From Treponema sp. (GTDB lineage: Bacteria > Spirochaetota > Spirochaetia > Treponematales > Breznakiellaceae): a DNA stretch of 22,359 nucleotides. Positions within the stretch are counted from its first letter, which is position 1; each line of letters opens with the position of its first letter. The position numbers were made by a program, and so were the translations under genes. Location of the stretch: contig JAITES010000272.1 in assembly GCA_031281925.1 (NCBI GenBank), forward strand, positions 1-22,359. Reading direction: 5' to 3'. Positions 1 through 6,810 of the stretch are shown piece after piece. The notes beneath the pieces are model-generated. The model saw only the letters and a program-made list of their open reading frames with translations, did not search any database and was not told the origin of the DNA.

Positions 1-839
1 TGGGCGGTGTACATCCCCGCCTGGCCTGATACAAAGGCGGCGATAGCGTCATCGTCGTTATAGTCGGCGCTGGAGGGATCGATTACCTTTGCCTTGATGA
101 GATCGTTAACGATTGTTAAGGCCTGTACAAGACTTGGGTCATTGTATTTTGCCTGACTATTATAGGCTTTTATCAGAATATCTGTACCCGCAACCTGGGC
201 CTGGGTTTTGGCAAAGAGATCCACCGCACACCAGCCGTTTCCTCCCGTAACAATGGCCTTGATGCCGTTATCGTTCAGCTTTTTGGCCGCCGCGGTGAGG
301 GACGGAATATCCGTAGGTTCGGCAATACCCAGTTGCTGAAAAAGCTTAACGTTGTAGAAGATACAGCTGGTATTGGCGAAATCCGGTACCCCGTAGATAC
401 CGTTATTGGGATTTGTCAAAGGACCTGCCCAGGCCAGGGCGCCTTTATTATAAATATCATACCACCCGGCATCTTTGAACAGGCTGGTAAGTTCCATCAG
501 CTGACCCGCGGCAGAGTATTCGTTAAAGCCGGTTTTAAAAAGCTGGAAGACTTCCGGAGGATCCGTCATAAGATCCGCCCGGATCTTATCGTCATACCCC
601 GCGCCGCCGAAAAACTGGACATCAATCCGGATAGGATTGGCGGGGTTATTGTTGTATTCCCTGACTAACTCCGGCCAGTTGGGAAGCTGACTCTCAGTCC
701 ACGAAACGTAGACCCGGACAGTCCGCTTGCCACCTGAGTTTGTTTGAGCAGATCTTCCCGAGGCAAATACCAGGCTGCTCATAGCAAAGAACAGAATGAA
801 CGTAAAACACAGGCCAATCATGATCCTTGATTTTTTCAT
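1..839 (-). CDS. Sugar ABC transporter substrate-binding protein (3' end beyond window)
   Basis: This is an extracellular solute-binding protein, family 1 type, that delivers a carbohydrate to an ABC importer. Only the first 279 or so residues are visible; the reading frame stays open to the left window edge. It starts at ATG 837-839, and GGAGATAAGG just upstream serves as ribosome binding site. Residues 1-27 form a signal peptide (MKKSRIMIGLCF, a hydrophobic core, then VFASGR). The mature part carries family features: VRVYVSWTESQLPNWPELVREYN near the start, DPPEVFQLFKTGFNEYSAAG, and GIYGVPDFANTSCIFYNVKLFQQLGI. The gene follows the LacI gene on the same strand but has its own near-consensus promoter and a LacI-type operator, so it is probably induced by the sugar that the adjacent regulator senses. 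Transporter permeases would be expected further left. The substrate cannot be told from the sequence. Confidence 0.88.
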   Translation of the reverse strand, partial: MKKSRIMIGLCFTFILFFAMSSLVFASGRSAQTNSGGKRTVRVYVSWTESQLPNWPELVREYNNNPANPIRIDVQFFGGAGYDDKIRADLMTDPPEVFQLFKTGFNEYSAAGQLMELTSLFKDAGWYDIYNKGALAWAGPLTNPNNGIYGVPDFANTSCIFYNVKLFQQLGIAEPTDIPSLTAAAKKLNDNGIKAIVTGGNGWCAVDLFAKTQAQVAGTDILIKAYNSQAKYNDPSLVQALTIVNDLIKAKVIDPSSADYNDDDAIAAFVSGQAGMYTA

Positions 840-902
840 TTCCTTATCTCCTCTACAATAGTATTTTGACATCAACATTAATTATCGATACATTATCGAT
901 AA

Positions 903-916
903 CGATAACGTTAATG
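903..916 (-). promoter_or_regulatory. LacI-family operator at the binding-protein promoter
   Basis: The plus-strand sequence CGATAACGTTAATG is an imperfect palindrome with a central CG, as is common in LacI-family operators. It lies just downstream of the -10 box at 925-930, around the expected transcription start, where a bound repressor would block initiation. It matches the site at 4703-4716 at 11 of 14 positions (shared pattern CGWTAAYGTTAAYG). Two copies of ATTATCGATA at 881-890 and 892-901 adjoin it and may be additional half-sites. Confidence 0.6.
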
Positions 917-924
917 TATGAATT

Positions 925-954
925 ATTATAAGCACCCATGACGGAAATTGTCAA
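925..954 (-). promoter_or_regulatory. Sigma-70-type promoter of the binding-protein gene
   Basis: On the minus strand, TTGACA (949-954) and TATAAT (925-930) are exact consensus hexamers separated by 18 bp. The start codon is about 80 nt downstream, leaving a normal leader with a Shine-Dalgarno sequence. A very strong promoter combined with an overlapping repressor site fits negative control by the neighbouring LacI protein. Confidence 0.75.
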
Positions 955-1013
955 CAGAAAAATTCGGTTTTTTTGATTTTTTTCTCAAGTCTCCCCGGAC
1001 AGGCCTTCGGATC

Positions 1014-1160
1014 CTACAGAAAGCTCAAGGGGATGACACGGTCTCCCTCTCCCAGGGAAACCGCCTCTCCGTAGGCGCAGATAAGCCCTCCTGTACCGCG
1101 GATGTAGGGGGCCGGAAGGCCGGACAACCGGAATACGACCGTTTCACTTTTAAATAGTAA
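1014..1160 (-). pseudogene. Possible coding remnant in frame behind the LacI gene
   Basis: The gap 840-1178 between the LacI gene and the binding-protein gene holds the promoter region (881-954) and this open stretch. On the minus strand, about 48 sense codons run to TAG 1014-1016 with protein-like composition (for example GTGGLICAYGEAVSLGEGD). They are in the same frame as the LacI gene, behind its TGA stop, and have no ATG or ribosome binding site. LGEGDRVIPLS near the end faintly resembles the LVEGETVRALS end of the LacI protein. It could be a decayed fragment of another gene or chance open frame; I do not recognise the family. Confidence 0.18.
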
Positions 1161-1178
1161 TTTAGTCGGTATTCTGCG

Positions 1179-2228
1179 TCAAGGACCGGGGGAAAGCGCC
1201 CTTACCGTTTCTCCCTCCACCAGTTCGGTATCGATCACATGATGGCAGAGGCCGTCACATTCCTCATGGAGGTGCTGTTCCCCCCGCATGATGCAGAGGA
1301 GGCAGGCAACCGCGGTGGTGCTCATCTTGGCTTTGTAGGAACTGATCGTGCTGAGCTGGAAGGGGATGGCAAAACGGGACTGGATATTGTCAAAACCGAT
1401 AAGGGAATAATCATCGGGGATTTTGCAGCCCTGGCGCTGCAGGCATGTCCACGCGTCCCAGGCAAGCATGTCGCTGAAGGCAAAAATGGCGGTAAAATGT
1501 ATGCCTTCCTTCAAAATGCCTTCAAAAACTTCGGCGCAGCCTTCGCTGGTAATGGGTACTTCACGGATAAGTTTCTTCTGAACCCGGAGTCCGTACTCCT
1601 TAAAGGCGCGTCTGTAGCCTGCCTGCCGTTCCCTGGCGCTGGATACGTAGGAAGGGCCTGAAAGCATAAGGATGTCCCGGTGGCCCTTATCCAAAAGATA
1701 CCTGGTCGCCTGATAGCCTCCCAGTTCGTCGTTGCAGATGACAAAACCGGCGTTGAGTTTCTCAAAACGTCTGCCTATCTGTACAAAGGGTATGTTGGTC
1801 TGCATCAGATAGCGGATATTGCCTTCATCCTGCTGGCTGGGGCAGATGATGATTCCATCCACATTTTTGTTGAGGGCGATCTCAATGGCCGCTCTCTCCT
1901 GCTCCCCGTTTTCGTTGGTGTTAAGCAGGAAGGAACTGTAACCGTCCTGGCGGGCCCGGCTTTCGATTTCCTTCATCATGATGGCAAAGTGCGGATTGGA
2001 AATATCTCCCAGTATCACCGCGATGCTGTTGGTTCGGCCCGAACGGAGGGAAGAGGCAAGGGCATTGTTGATGTAGCCCATGTCCCTGGCTGTCTGCCGG
2101 ATCTTTTCGACAGTTTCCGGGGCGATGTCATCTTTACCCCTGAGGGCCCGGGAAACGGTATTGATGCTGTAGTGGGTTACCCTGGAAAGATCCTTCAGGG
2201 TAACAGTCCTGCGGACAGGTTTTTTCAT
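1179..2228 (-). CDS. LacI-family transcriptional regulator
   Basis: A 349-residue repressor of full family length. The N-terminal helix-turn-helix is at residues 8-32 (VTLKDLSRVTHYSINTVSRALRG), with the hinge helix around NNALASSLRSG. The rest is a periplasmic-binding-protein-like sugar-sensing domain (SIAVILGDISNPHF, DGIIICPSQQ, YLLDKGHRDILMLSG, AIFAFSDMLAWDAW, DDYSLIGFDN). The gene begins nine bases after the glycyl-radical-enzyme stop and has only a weak GGGT ribosome-binding site, so it is probably expressed from the same operon. It very likely binds the two matching palindromes at 4703-4716 and 903-916 and responds to a sugar or its derivative. The ligand is unknown. Confidence 0.93.
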   Translation of the reverse strand: MKKPVRRTVTLKDLSRVTHYSINTVSRALRGKDDIAPETVEKIRQTARDMGYINNALASSLRSGRTNSIAVILGDISNPHFAIMMKEIESRARQDGYSSFLLNTNENGEQERAAIEIALNKNVDGIIICPSQQDEGNIRYLMQTNIPFVQIGRRFEKLNAGFVICNDELGGYQATRYLLDKGHRDILMLSGPSYVSSARERQAGYRRAFKEYGLRVQKKLIREVPITSEGCAEVFEGILKEGIHFTAIFAFSDMLAWDAWTCLQRQGCKIPDDYSLIGFDNIQSRFAIPFQLSTISSYKAKMSTTAVACLLCIMRGEQHLHEECDGLCHHVIDTELVEGETVRALSPGP

Positions 2229-2237
2229 AGACCCATA

Positions 2238-3797
2238 CTATAATGCAAGTTCCATTCTTTCAATATCATTACCCATCTTGGGGGCCTCGTAGCGGAAGAG
2301 ATGGTACACATCGTCCCGGCCTTCGTAGTTGTTTCGGAGGATCTCCTTTAATTCATGTTTGCCGATCCTTTCATCCTGAAAGACATACTTCCGTAGGGCC
2401 GCCAGGGAATCTACCGCGGTGGAAAGTCCTGTACCGTGGATGCCGTAGTTGTTGTAAAGGCCGCCCAGGGAAATGTCCCGGCCTTTTTCCATGCAGCCGT
2501 CCATCATCAGGGAGAGGAAGGGCGAAGGTTCCATATAGATTCCGGCTGTGGCATTCATAATCGACTCTGCCTGGCTAAAAATCTCTTTCTTTACAATCGA
2601 CATCAGTTCTTCGAAGCTGTCCCACTCTTCGCTGCGATCGACGGCATTGATCACCGCCCTGGCAAAGGAAAGGGCGTTGATGTTGACAATGTCCATACCG
2701 GCGCCGGGAACGATGAATTCCCAGCACGCGGCTACCACGTAGTTGTATGCGTCTTTTTCTTCGTAGCCCCAGCGTTTCAAGGCCTCTACCACGATGTCGT
2801 CATTGGCATACTGGGGGAAACCGAGGCCCTGTTTTGTAAGCTGTGAACCTTTATGGTAGAGTTCTACCGGAGTTTTTTTATTCACCCGGAGGTTTATTTT
2901 GGGATCGATAAGGCGGAGTTCCAGGCTTGCCCGGAGGCACAGCGCGGACAATTCGTTGTAGGATTCGCTTCCGTCCACCCTGAGCCCTCCAAGTACCATG
3001 CTCTGGCCGTTGTCTCCCTGCTGAATACCGGGATACAGATCGCTGTCCTTGTTGCAGCTTATAAAAAATTCTTCCAGCAATTCCAGGGCGCCTTCTTCCG
3101 TCAGGATTCCCGCATCAATGTCATGAGCGAACCATGGATACATATACTGGTCAAAACGTCCGAAGGTGTTGTGATAATTGAAGCTGCACCACAGACAGTA
3201 GTGGAGGAGCCGCAGGAACTGAAGGGCTTCCCGGAAAGTTTGGGGCCGTTCCCGGGGAATACGGGAGAACACTTGTGCAGCCTCCCTGTTTCCCGCCTCC
3301 AGGCATTCCAGGCCATACCTGTCCGCAAAGGACTCAAGGCTTTCAAGCGTGTCCAGCGCAGCGCGGTAAAAACGCAGTTTTTCTGCGCCGCAGGCTGTAT
3401 TCTCTTCTTCCGCGCAAGAGATGTGCTCCCGTATCTCCGCCTTGACCGCGGAACTTCCCTTTTCCAGAAGCAGGGAATAACGGGGATTCACATTGCTTAC
3501 CTTGCCCTGTTCATGAACGGCATGTTTCTTTTTAATGTTTTCAAATTCTTCGGGGCTGAAGATCTCGGGGACGGTGCTTACGGTACGGATCATGACGATC
3601 TTTTCGCCGGGGAAGACAAGGGGTTTTTCCTGTTCCAGAACCCAGCGGAGCCGGGCCGCCGCTCTTTCAAGATCCCCTGCTTTTTCGGCGGCAAACTGTT
3701 CCGCCAGTATATACGGATCGGAAGCTTCCCTGCGGAAAAAGTGATGTTCCTTTCGGACAATAAAATAGTCAATAAGTTTTTCGATATATGCGGTCAT
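2238..3797 (-). CDS. Pyruvate-formate-lyase-type glycyl radical enzyme lacking the radical domain
   Basis: The start is ATG 3795-3797 with a perfect AGGAGG at 3805-3810; the longer frame to 3824 has no such site. The 519-residue protein aligns with the PFL-like barrel of glycyl radical enzymes: QTFREALQFLRLLHYCLW, SMVLGGLRVDG, LIDPKINLRVN, LTKQGLGFPQYAND, and the active-site loop VAACWEF with Cys358 and Glu360 (the CxE of the family). It also has the GLYNNYGIHGTGLSTAVDSLAAL segment and EAPKMGND. It then ends with ERMELAL and a stop. Family members normally continue for roughly another 180-200 residues with an RVxGY-like glycyl radical loop about 330 residues after the Cys; here only 161 follow. 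The activase is encoded just upstream. Either the gene is C-terminally deleted, or the radical domain is supplied by a separate polypeptide. The substrate is unknown; a sugar-derived polyol or similar would fit the LacI context. Confidence 0.85.
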   Translation of the reverse strand: MTAYIEKLIDYFIVRKEHHFFRREASDPYILAEQFAAEKAGDLERAAARLRWVLEQEKPLVFPGEKIVMIRTVSTVPEIFSPEEFENIKKKHAVHEQGKVSNVNPRYSLLLEKGSSAVKAEIREHISCAEEENTACGAEKLRFYRAALDTLESLESFADRYGLECLEAGNREAAQVFSRIPRERPQTFREALQFLRLLHYCLWCSFNYHNTFGRFDQYMYPWFAHDIDAGILTEEGALELLEEFFISCNKDSDLYPGIQQGDNGQSMVLGGLRVDGSESYNELSALCLRASLELRLIDPKINLRVNKKTPVELYHKGSQLTKQGLGFPQYANDDIVVEALKRWGYEEKDAYNYVVAACWEFIVPGAGMDIVNINALSFARAVINAVDRSEEWDSFEELMSIVKKEIFSQAESIMNATAGIYMEPSPFLSLMMDGCMEKGRDISLGGLYNNYGIHGTGLSTAVDSLAALRKYVFQDERIGKHELKEILRNNYEGRDDVYHLFRYEAPKMGNDIERMELAL

Positions 3798-3817
3798 AAA
3801 ACAGCCTCCTTGAGCTT

Positions 3818-3844
3818 GTTCCAAAACTTAAGTTTTTTTTGAAC
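3818..3844. repeat. Intergenic palindrome between activase and glycyl radical enzyme
   Basis: The plus strand shows GTTCCAAAACTT followed directly by AAGTTTT and a T run ending in GAAC, forming an imperfect hairpin with the core palindrome AAAACTTAAGTTTT. It lies in the gap between the activase stop and the ribosome binding site of the enzyme gene. It resembles the hairpins at 4771-4800 and 17168-17191 and looks like a member of a dispersed repeat family. It may shape mRNA processing inside the operon. Confidence 0.55.
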
Positions 3845-3850
3845 AGTCTC

Positions 3851-4699
3851 CTATAGAATTTCGCAAGGGATATGCCGGGAGACAAAGGCTCCGGTATCCA
3901 TTGCCGCTTTTCTTTCAACATCAAAACCAGGCCGGTACTCAAGACCGAGCATGGTATATTTGGCTCCTGCGGTTTTATGGTAGGGAAGCAATTCTACCTT
4001 AACAAGATTTCTGCTTCCCTCCAGCAGTTCCGCCGTTGCATCAAAATTATCCGCCCCGTCGTTTACTCCGGGGATCACGGGAATACGGATGATAAAGGGT
4101 TTCCCGCTCTCCTTGAGACACTCAAGGTTCTTCAGGATGGGCCCGTTATCCTTCCCCGTCCATTTCCTGTGAGCCTCCCCGTCCGCAAGCTTCACATCCA
4201 TCAACACAAGCTCTGTCTCTTCAAGCAGGGCGGAAAAAGTTTCGGCGCTGCAATACGCGGAAGTTTCCAGCGCCCGGTGATTCCCCCGGAGGCAAGACAA
4301 AAGTTCCAGAAGGAATTCCGCCTGCGCGGCGGGTTCCCCTCCCGAAACCGTGAAGCCTCCACCCGCCGAGGCAAGGTAAGCGGCACTGCGGAGGAGCTTT
4401 GCGGCCAATTCTTCGGCATCGTACTCAAGCCCCGCTATGCGCCTGAGAGCCAGAGGGCAGACGGAAACGCATGCCCCGCAGCAGCTACAGGAAACGGGGT
4501 GGAGACAAACGGTTTTACAGCGGCCGCAGCCGGTACAGCCTGAGCGGCTCACCATGAGTTCCCGATCCCCGCTGATGCCTTCCGGGTTATGACACCAGCG
4601 GCAGCGGAGGGGACAGCCTTTAAGAAACACCGTCGTCCTGATTCCCGGCCCGTCAAAGACCGCAAATTCCTTGATGTCAAAGACAGTTCCATGTACCAT
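3851..4699 (-). CDS. Glycyl-radical enzyme activating enzyme (radical SAM)
   Basis: This radical SAM enzyme abstracts a hydrogen from the glycyl residue of its partner enzyme. Read from ATG 4697-4699 it has 282 residues. The N-terminal pattern GTVFDIKEFAVFDGPGIRTT precedes the SAM-cluster motif at Cys29, Cys33 and Cys36 (CPLRCRWCHNPEG). Two ferredoxin-type [4Fe-4S] motifs follow: Cys55/58/61/65 and Cys71/74/77/81, typical of activases other than the PFL activase. TVSGGEP and LMDVKLADGEAHRKWTG are further family motifs. The open frame extends upstream to 4846, but the family N-terminus begins at this ATG and the upstream part covers the promoter and hairpins. No Shine-Dalgarno sequence is visible, and the -10 box is 8 nt away, so the mRNA may be leaderless. 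It heads the operon activase-enzyme-LacI. Its intact state contrasts with its substrate protein, which lacks the target glycine domain. Confidence 0.92.
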   Translation of the reverse strand: MVHGTVFDIKEFAVFDGPGIRTTVFLKGCPLRCRWCHNPEGISGDRELMVSRSGCTGCGRCKTVCLHPVSCSCCGACVSVCPLALRRIAGLEYDAEELAAKLLRSAAYLASAGGGFTVSGGEPAAQAEFLLELLSCLRGNHRALETSAYCSAETFSALLEETELVLMDVKLADGEAHRKWTGKDNGPILKNLECLKESGKPFIIRIPVIPGVNDGADNFDATAELLEGSRNLVKVELLPYHKTAGAKYTMLGLEYRPGFDVERKAAMDTGAFVSRHIPCEIL

Positions 4700-4702
4700 T
4701 AT

Positions 4703-4716
4703 CGTTAATGTTAACG
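4703..4716 (-). promoter_or_regulatory. LacI-family operator at the activase promoter
   Basis: CGTTAA-TG-TTAACG is a perfect inverted repeat with 6-bp arms. It covers the -10 region of the promoter at 4708-4737 and ends three bases before the start codon, an ideal position for repression. It shares 11 of 14 bases with the operator at 903-916, so one LacI protein (encoded at 1179-2228) probably binds both. Confidence 0.65.
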
Positions 4717-4737
4717 TTATTATTGTGGGAAAGTCAA
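4708..4737 (-). promoter_or_regulatory. Promoter of the activase-enzyme-LacI operon
   Basis: On the minus strand TTGACT (4732-4737) is followed after 18 bp by TAACAT (4708-4713). Transcription would begin about 7 nt downstream, at or next to the A of the activase ATG, predicting a leaderless message. The operator overlaps the -10 box. Confidence 0.5.
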
Positions 4738-4770
4738 GATAAAAATAGAAAAACAGTAACAGGTATTGGA

Positions 4771-4800
4771 GTTGTTCAGAAACTTCAGTTTCTGAACAAC
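4771..4800. repeat. Perfect 13-bp inverted repeat (dispersed palindrome family)
   Basis: Arms GTTGTTCAGAAAC (4771-4783) and GTTTCTGAACAAC (4788-4800) enclose the 4-nt loop TTCA. It is the strongest hairpin in the window. It lies downstream of the lipid-transport operon and upstream of the activase promoter. There is no T tract on either side, so it is more like a repeat element or mRNA 3'-end stabiliser than a classic terminator. Similar TGTTC...GAACA hairpins occur at 3818-3844 and 17168-17191. Confidence 0.7.
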
Positions 4801-4805
4801 AATCA

Positions 4806-4835
4806 CTTAAAAAGGCAAAATGCGGAGTATTTTGC
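4806..4835 (-). terminator. Intrinsic terminator of the lipid-transport operon
   Basis: On the minus strand GCAAAAT (4829-4835) and ATTTTGC (4815-4821) form a 7-bp stem with a 7-nt loop, followed by CCTTTTTAAG. This is a plausible Rho-independent terminator about 60 bp after the stop of the TPR lipoprotein gene. The stem is AT-rich, so efficiency is uncertain. Confidence 0.5.
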
Positions 4836-4883
4836 AGGACTTGCAAGCTAACCGCAGGTTAGCAAAGAACCAACCGGGTTCTT
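4832..4883. repeat. Three further tandem hairpins after the lipoprotein gene
   Basis: Three small perfect inverted repeats lie back to back: TTGCA/TGCAA (4832-4836 and 4842-4846, loop 5), GCTAACC/GGTTAGC (4847-4853 and 4857-4863, loop 3) and AAGAACC/GGTTCTT (4865-4871 and 4877-4883, loop 5). The first shares its left arm with the terminator stem at 4829-4835, so those two cannot form together. With the terminator and the 13-bp hairpin they make five stem-loops within about 115 bp. Confidence 0.6.
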
Positions 4884-4893
4884 GAATAAGTCA

Positions 4894-5793
4894 TTATTCC
4901 GTTATTGTCGCGTAGATCTCGCGGGAGCGGGCGTAGGCTTCCTCTGCCAGCGCGGAGGCACCGGCCTTAGTGTACACGTCTCCCCTGGCGCGCCATTCAG
5001 CGGCGAGGCCCGCGGTGTTTTCCGCGCGGCGGTCAAAGGCAATGGCTTCGTCCAGGGCCTTCTGAGCATCGGCGTATCTGCCCGCCACAGAGCGGATCGA
5101 GGCGATGATGTACCAGTCGTAGGCGGCCTTCTCCAGATAGTTTTCCTTGTCGTGAATCGCCAGGGCTTTCTGCGCAGCTGCCTCGGCTTCTTTTGAGCGG
5201 CCCAGTTCCTTTTCCGCCAGTGCAATGACCATATAGCCAAAGGCGATTCCTTCGGTGTCCTTTTTGAGCTGGGCTGCGTCCCTGTTCACCGCATCCCGCA
5301 CGGTCTGCGCCGCCTGAGGGCCTTCCTTCCGGGAGATGGCTTCCATGAGCGTTCCCCAGCTGCGGTGAATCCTGGAACGGGCGGCAAGTTCCCTGTCTCC
5401 CGAGGCTTCCGCTTCGGCAAGGGCCTGCTGCCATTCGGCTTCCGCGGCCGGAAGATCTCCTTTGTAAAAAAGAATGTTCCCCCGGAGCAGCGCGGTCCGT
5501 ATCCGTAAGGAAGGATCATCGGCGCCTACGGCTGCCCGCCGGGCTTCATCCAGTGTATCCAGGGCGGCGTCATAACTGCCCCGGTCGGTATCTTTCGTTG
5601 CCACTTCCAGATAGGTTTCCGCCATGTTTCTGGAAGAAAATATTTCCGCGGGCCTCTTTGGAGCGCTGCTACAAGCCGCAAGACAGGCCGCTACAAGCGC
5701 AAGGGCAAGCGCCCCGCGCAGGAAAGTGAACAGGGAAGACCGGGAGAAACGGTGTTCATTCCGAACAACTCTATTTTTGATGGCAGCGTGCAT
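4894..5793 (-). CDS. TPR-containing lipoprotein of the lipid-transport operon
   Basis: A 299-residue protein with a basic N-terminus, a hydrophobic stretch (FLRGALALALVAACLAAC) and a lipobox LAAC with Cys41, so it is probably a membrane-anchored lipoprotein facing the periplasm. The mature part is alanine-rich helical repeats of tetratricopeptide type (for example GSYDAALDTLDEARRAA, GDLPAAEAEWQQALAEAEASGD, GRSKEAEAAAQKALAIHDKENY, GRYADAQKALDEAIAFD). TPR arrays mediate protein contacts. The gene begins 15 bp after the MCE gene stop, with AAGGAC as ribosome binding site, and is the last gene of the operon. It may therefore be an accessory factor that links the MCE complex to another envelope component. 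Classic MlaA, MlaB and MlaC are absent here. The function is inferred only from context. Confidence 0.85.
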   Translation of the reverse strand: MHAAIKNRVVRNEHRFSRSSLFTFLRGALALALVAACLAACSSAPKRPAEIFSSRNMAETYLEVATKDTDRGSYDAALDTLDEARRAAVGADDPSLRIRTALLRGNILFYKGDLPAAEAEWQQALAEAEASGDRELAARSRIHRSWGTLMEAISRKEGPQAAQTVRDAVNRDAAQLKKDTEGIAFGYMVIALAEKELGRSKEAEAAAQKALAIHDKENYLEKAAYDWYIIASIRSVAGRYADAQKALDEAIAFDRRAENTAGLAAEWRARGDVYTKAGASALAEEAYARSREIYATITE

Positions 5794-5808
5794 GGCTTTC
5801 GTCCTTCA

Positions 5809-6810
5809 TTAAAATTCCAAATCTCTCGGGGAAGTTCCGCCGGGACTGGGGTTCACCCGCTCGGGGACGCCGCCTTTAAGCAGGGGGTTGTTGGTAAGAC
5901 TCGTAAGAACGTCCTCTGCGGTTTTCAGGGCAGTCCGGACATCCTGCAGTATCGCCGCCACTTCGGGCATCAGGCGGGGAAGGCCGGCGGTGGTTTTTTC
6001 CAGGTTCCTGAGCAGGCCCGATATTCCGTTCAGGGCCGCCACGAGATTCGTGTACACTTCCCCGTCGGAGGAGAGTATAGACGCTACCGTTCCGTCAGGA
6101 TCGCTTAACTGTTCGGAAAGAGTCCCCAGATTGGCAAGTATGGGGTTTACCTCTCTCATAATATCCCCAATCGTCGTGTTGATCGTTCCGGGAATCTCCT
6201 GTACGCCATCCATTGTCTGTTCCACTTCAAGCAGTGTCCGTCCAAGGGAGGTTTCCGAGCTTCCCTTGAACGCGTCGTCCAGGGTTTTGCTGATATTGTT
6301 CAAATTCTCCATTACCGAGTTCACCTGGTTGAGGATCATGGCGATACTGTCCGTTGATTCGGGGAGATTGGCAAGTTTCCGGGCAACAAGATCCTTCCCT
6401 TCCGCGGAAGCAACGCTGGGGATTAGGTCCCCCTCGTTAAGAAGCTCCGTTCCGATGCCCGCATAGAAAAGAAACTGATTTCCCAGCCCCACGGGGCTTA
6501 CACTCAGGTCCACGAGGGAACCAAGCCGTACCCGGTCTATGTAGGTGTCAAAGATATAGAATCTTACTTTAACCCGGTCGTCTTCCGTAAGGTCGAAGTC
6601 GCTGACCCTGCCGATGGTAAAGCCCTTGAATTTTACATCCATGTTTTTGGCAAGGCCGGAAGCTGAATTAAAATAGGTAACAAAATAATAATTCTTTGCA
6701 AACCAGCGCTGGTTGGATCCCAGCAGGATGATGACGAAGATCAGGGCCGCAACGGCCAGAATGACAAAAATGCCCACAATCTTGTCGGCAAAACGGATTT
6801 TGAATTTCAT
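5809..6810 (-). CDS. mlaD: MCE/MlaD-family lipid transport protein
   Basis: A 333-residue protein with one N-terminal membrane anchor (residues 11-31, VGIFVILAVAALIFVIILLG) followed by an MCE domain at about 39-120 (YYFVTYFNSASGLAKNMDVKFKGFTIGRV...VGLGNQFLFYAG). The rest is a long region of predicted amphipathic helices rich in N, S, L and T (MILNQVNSVMENLNNISKTL and similar), then a Pro/Gly-rich tail. MCE proteins form hexameric rings that carry lipids between membranes of diderm bacteria. Its ATG overlaps the stop of the ATPase gene by four bases (ATGA), so the two are translationally coupled. The C-terminal helical part is longer than in E. coli MlaD (about 180 residues) and may form a tube or needle across the periplasm. 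Confidence 0.9.
   Translation of the reverse strand: MKFKIRFADKIVGIFVILAVAALIFVIILLGSNQRWFAKNYYFVTYFNSASGLAKNMDVKFKGFTIGRVSDFDLTEDDRVKVRFYIFDTYIDRVRLGSLVDLSVSPVGLGNQFLFYAGIGTELLNEGDLIPSVASAEGKDLVARKLANLPESTDSIAMILNQVNSVMENLNNISKTLDDAFKGSSETSLGRTLLEVEQTMDGVQEIPGTINTTIGDIMREVNPILANLGTLSEQLSDPDGTVASILSSDGEVYTNLVAALNGISGLLRNLEKTTAGLPRLMPEVAAILQDVRTALKTAEDVLTSLTNNPLLKGGVPERVNPSPGGTSPRDLEF

Noticed and set aside
968..987. T-rich run on the plus strand as a terminator
   Set aside because: No plus-strand gene precedes it and no stem is found directly before it.
948..1157. 69-codon plus-strand open frame
   Set aside because: It begins inside the promoter of the binding-protein gene, has no ribosome binding site and gives an unrecognisable sequence; the opposite strand is the better candidate for a remnant.
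2853..3842. 329-codon plus-strand open frame opposite the glycyl radical enzyme
   Set aside because: It is fully antisense to a clearly recognisable gene and its translation shows no family motifs; it arises from GC-rich third positions.
4700..4846. Upstream extension of the activase frame
   Set aside because: It runs through the promoter, operator and the 13-bp hairpin, and the family N-terminus begins at ATG 4699.
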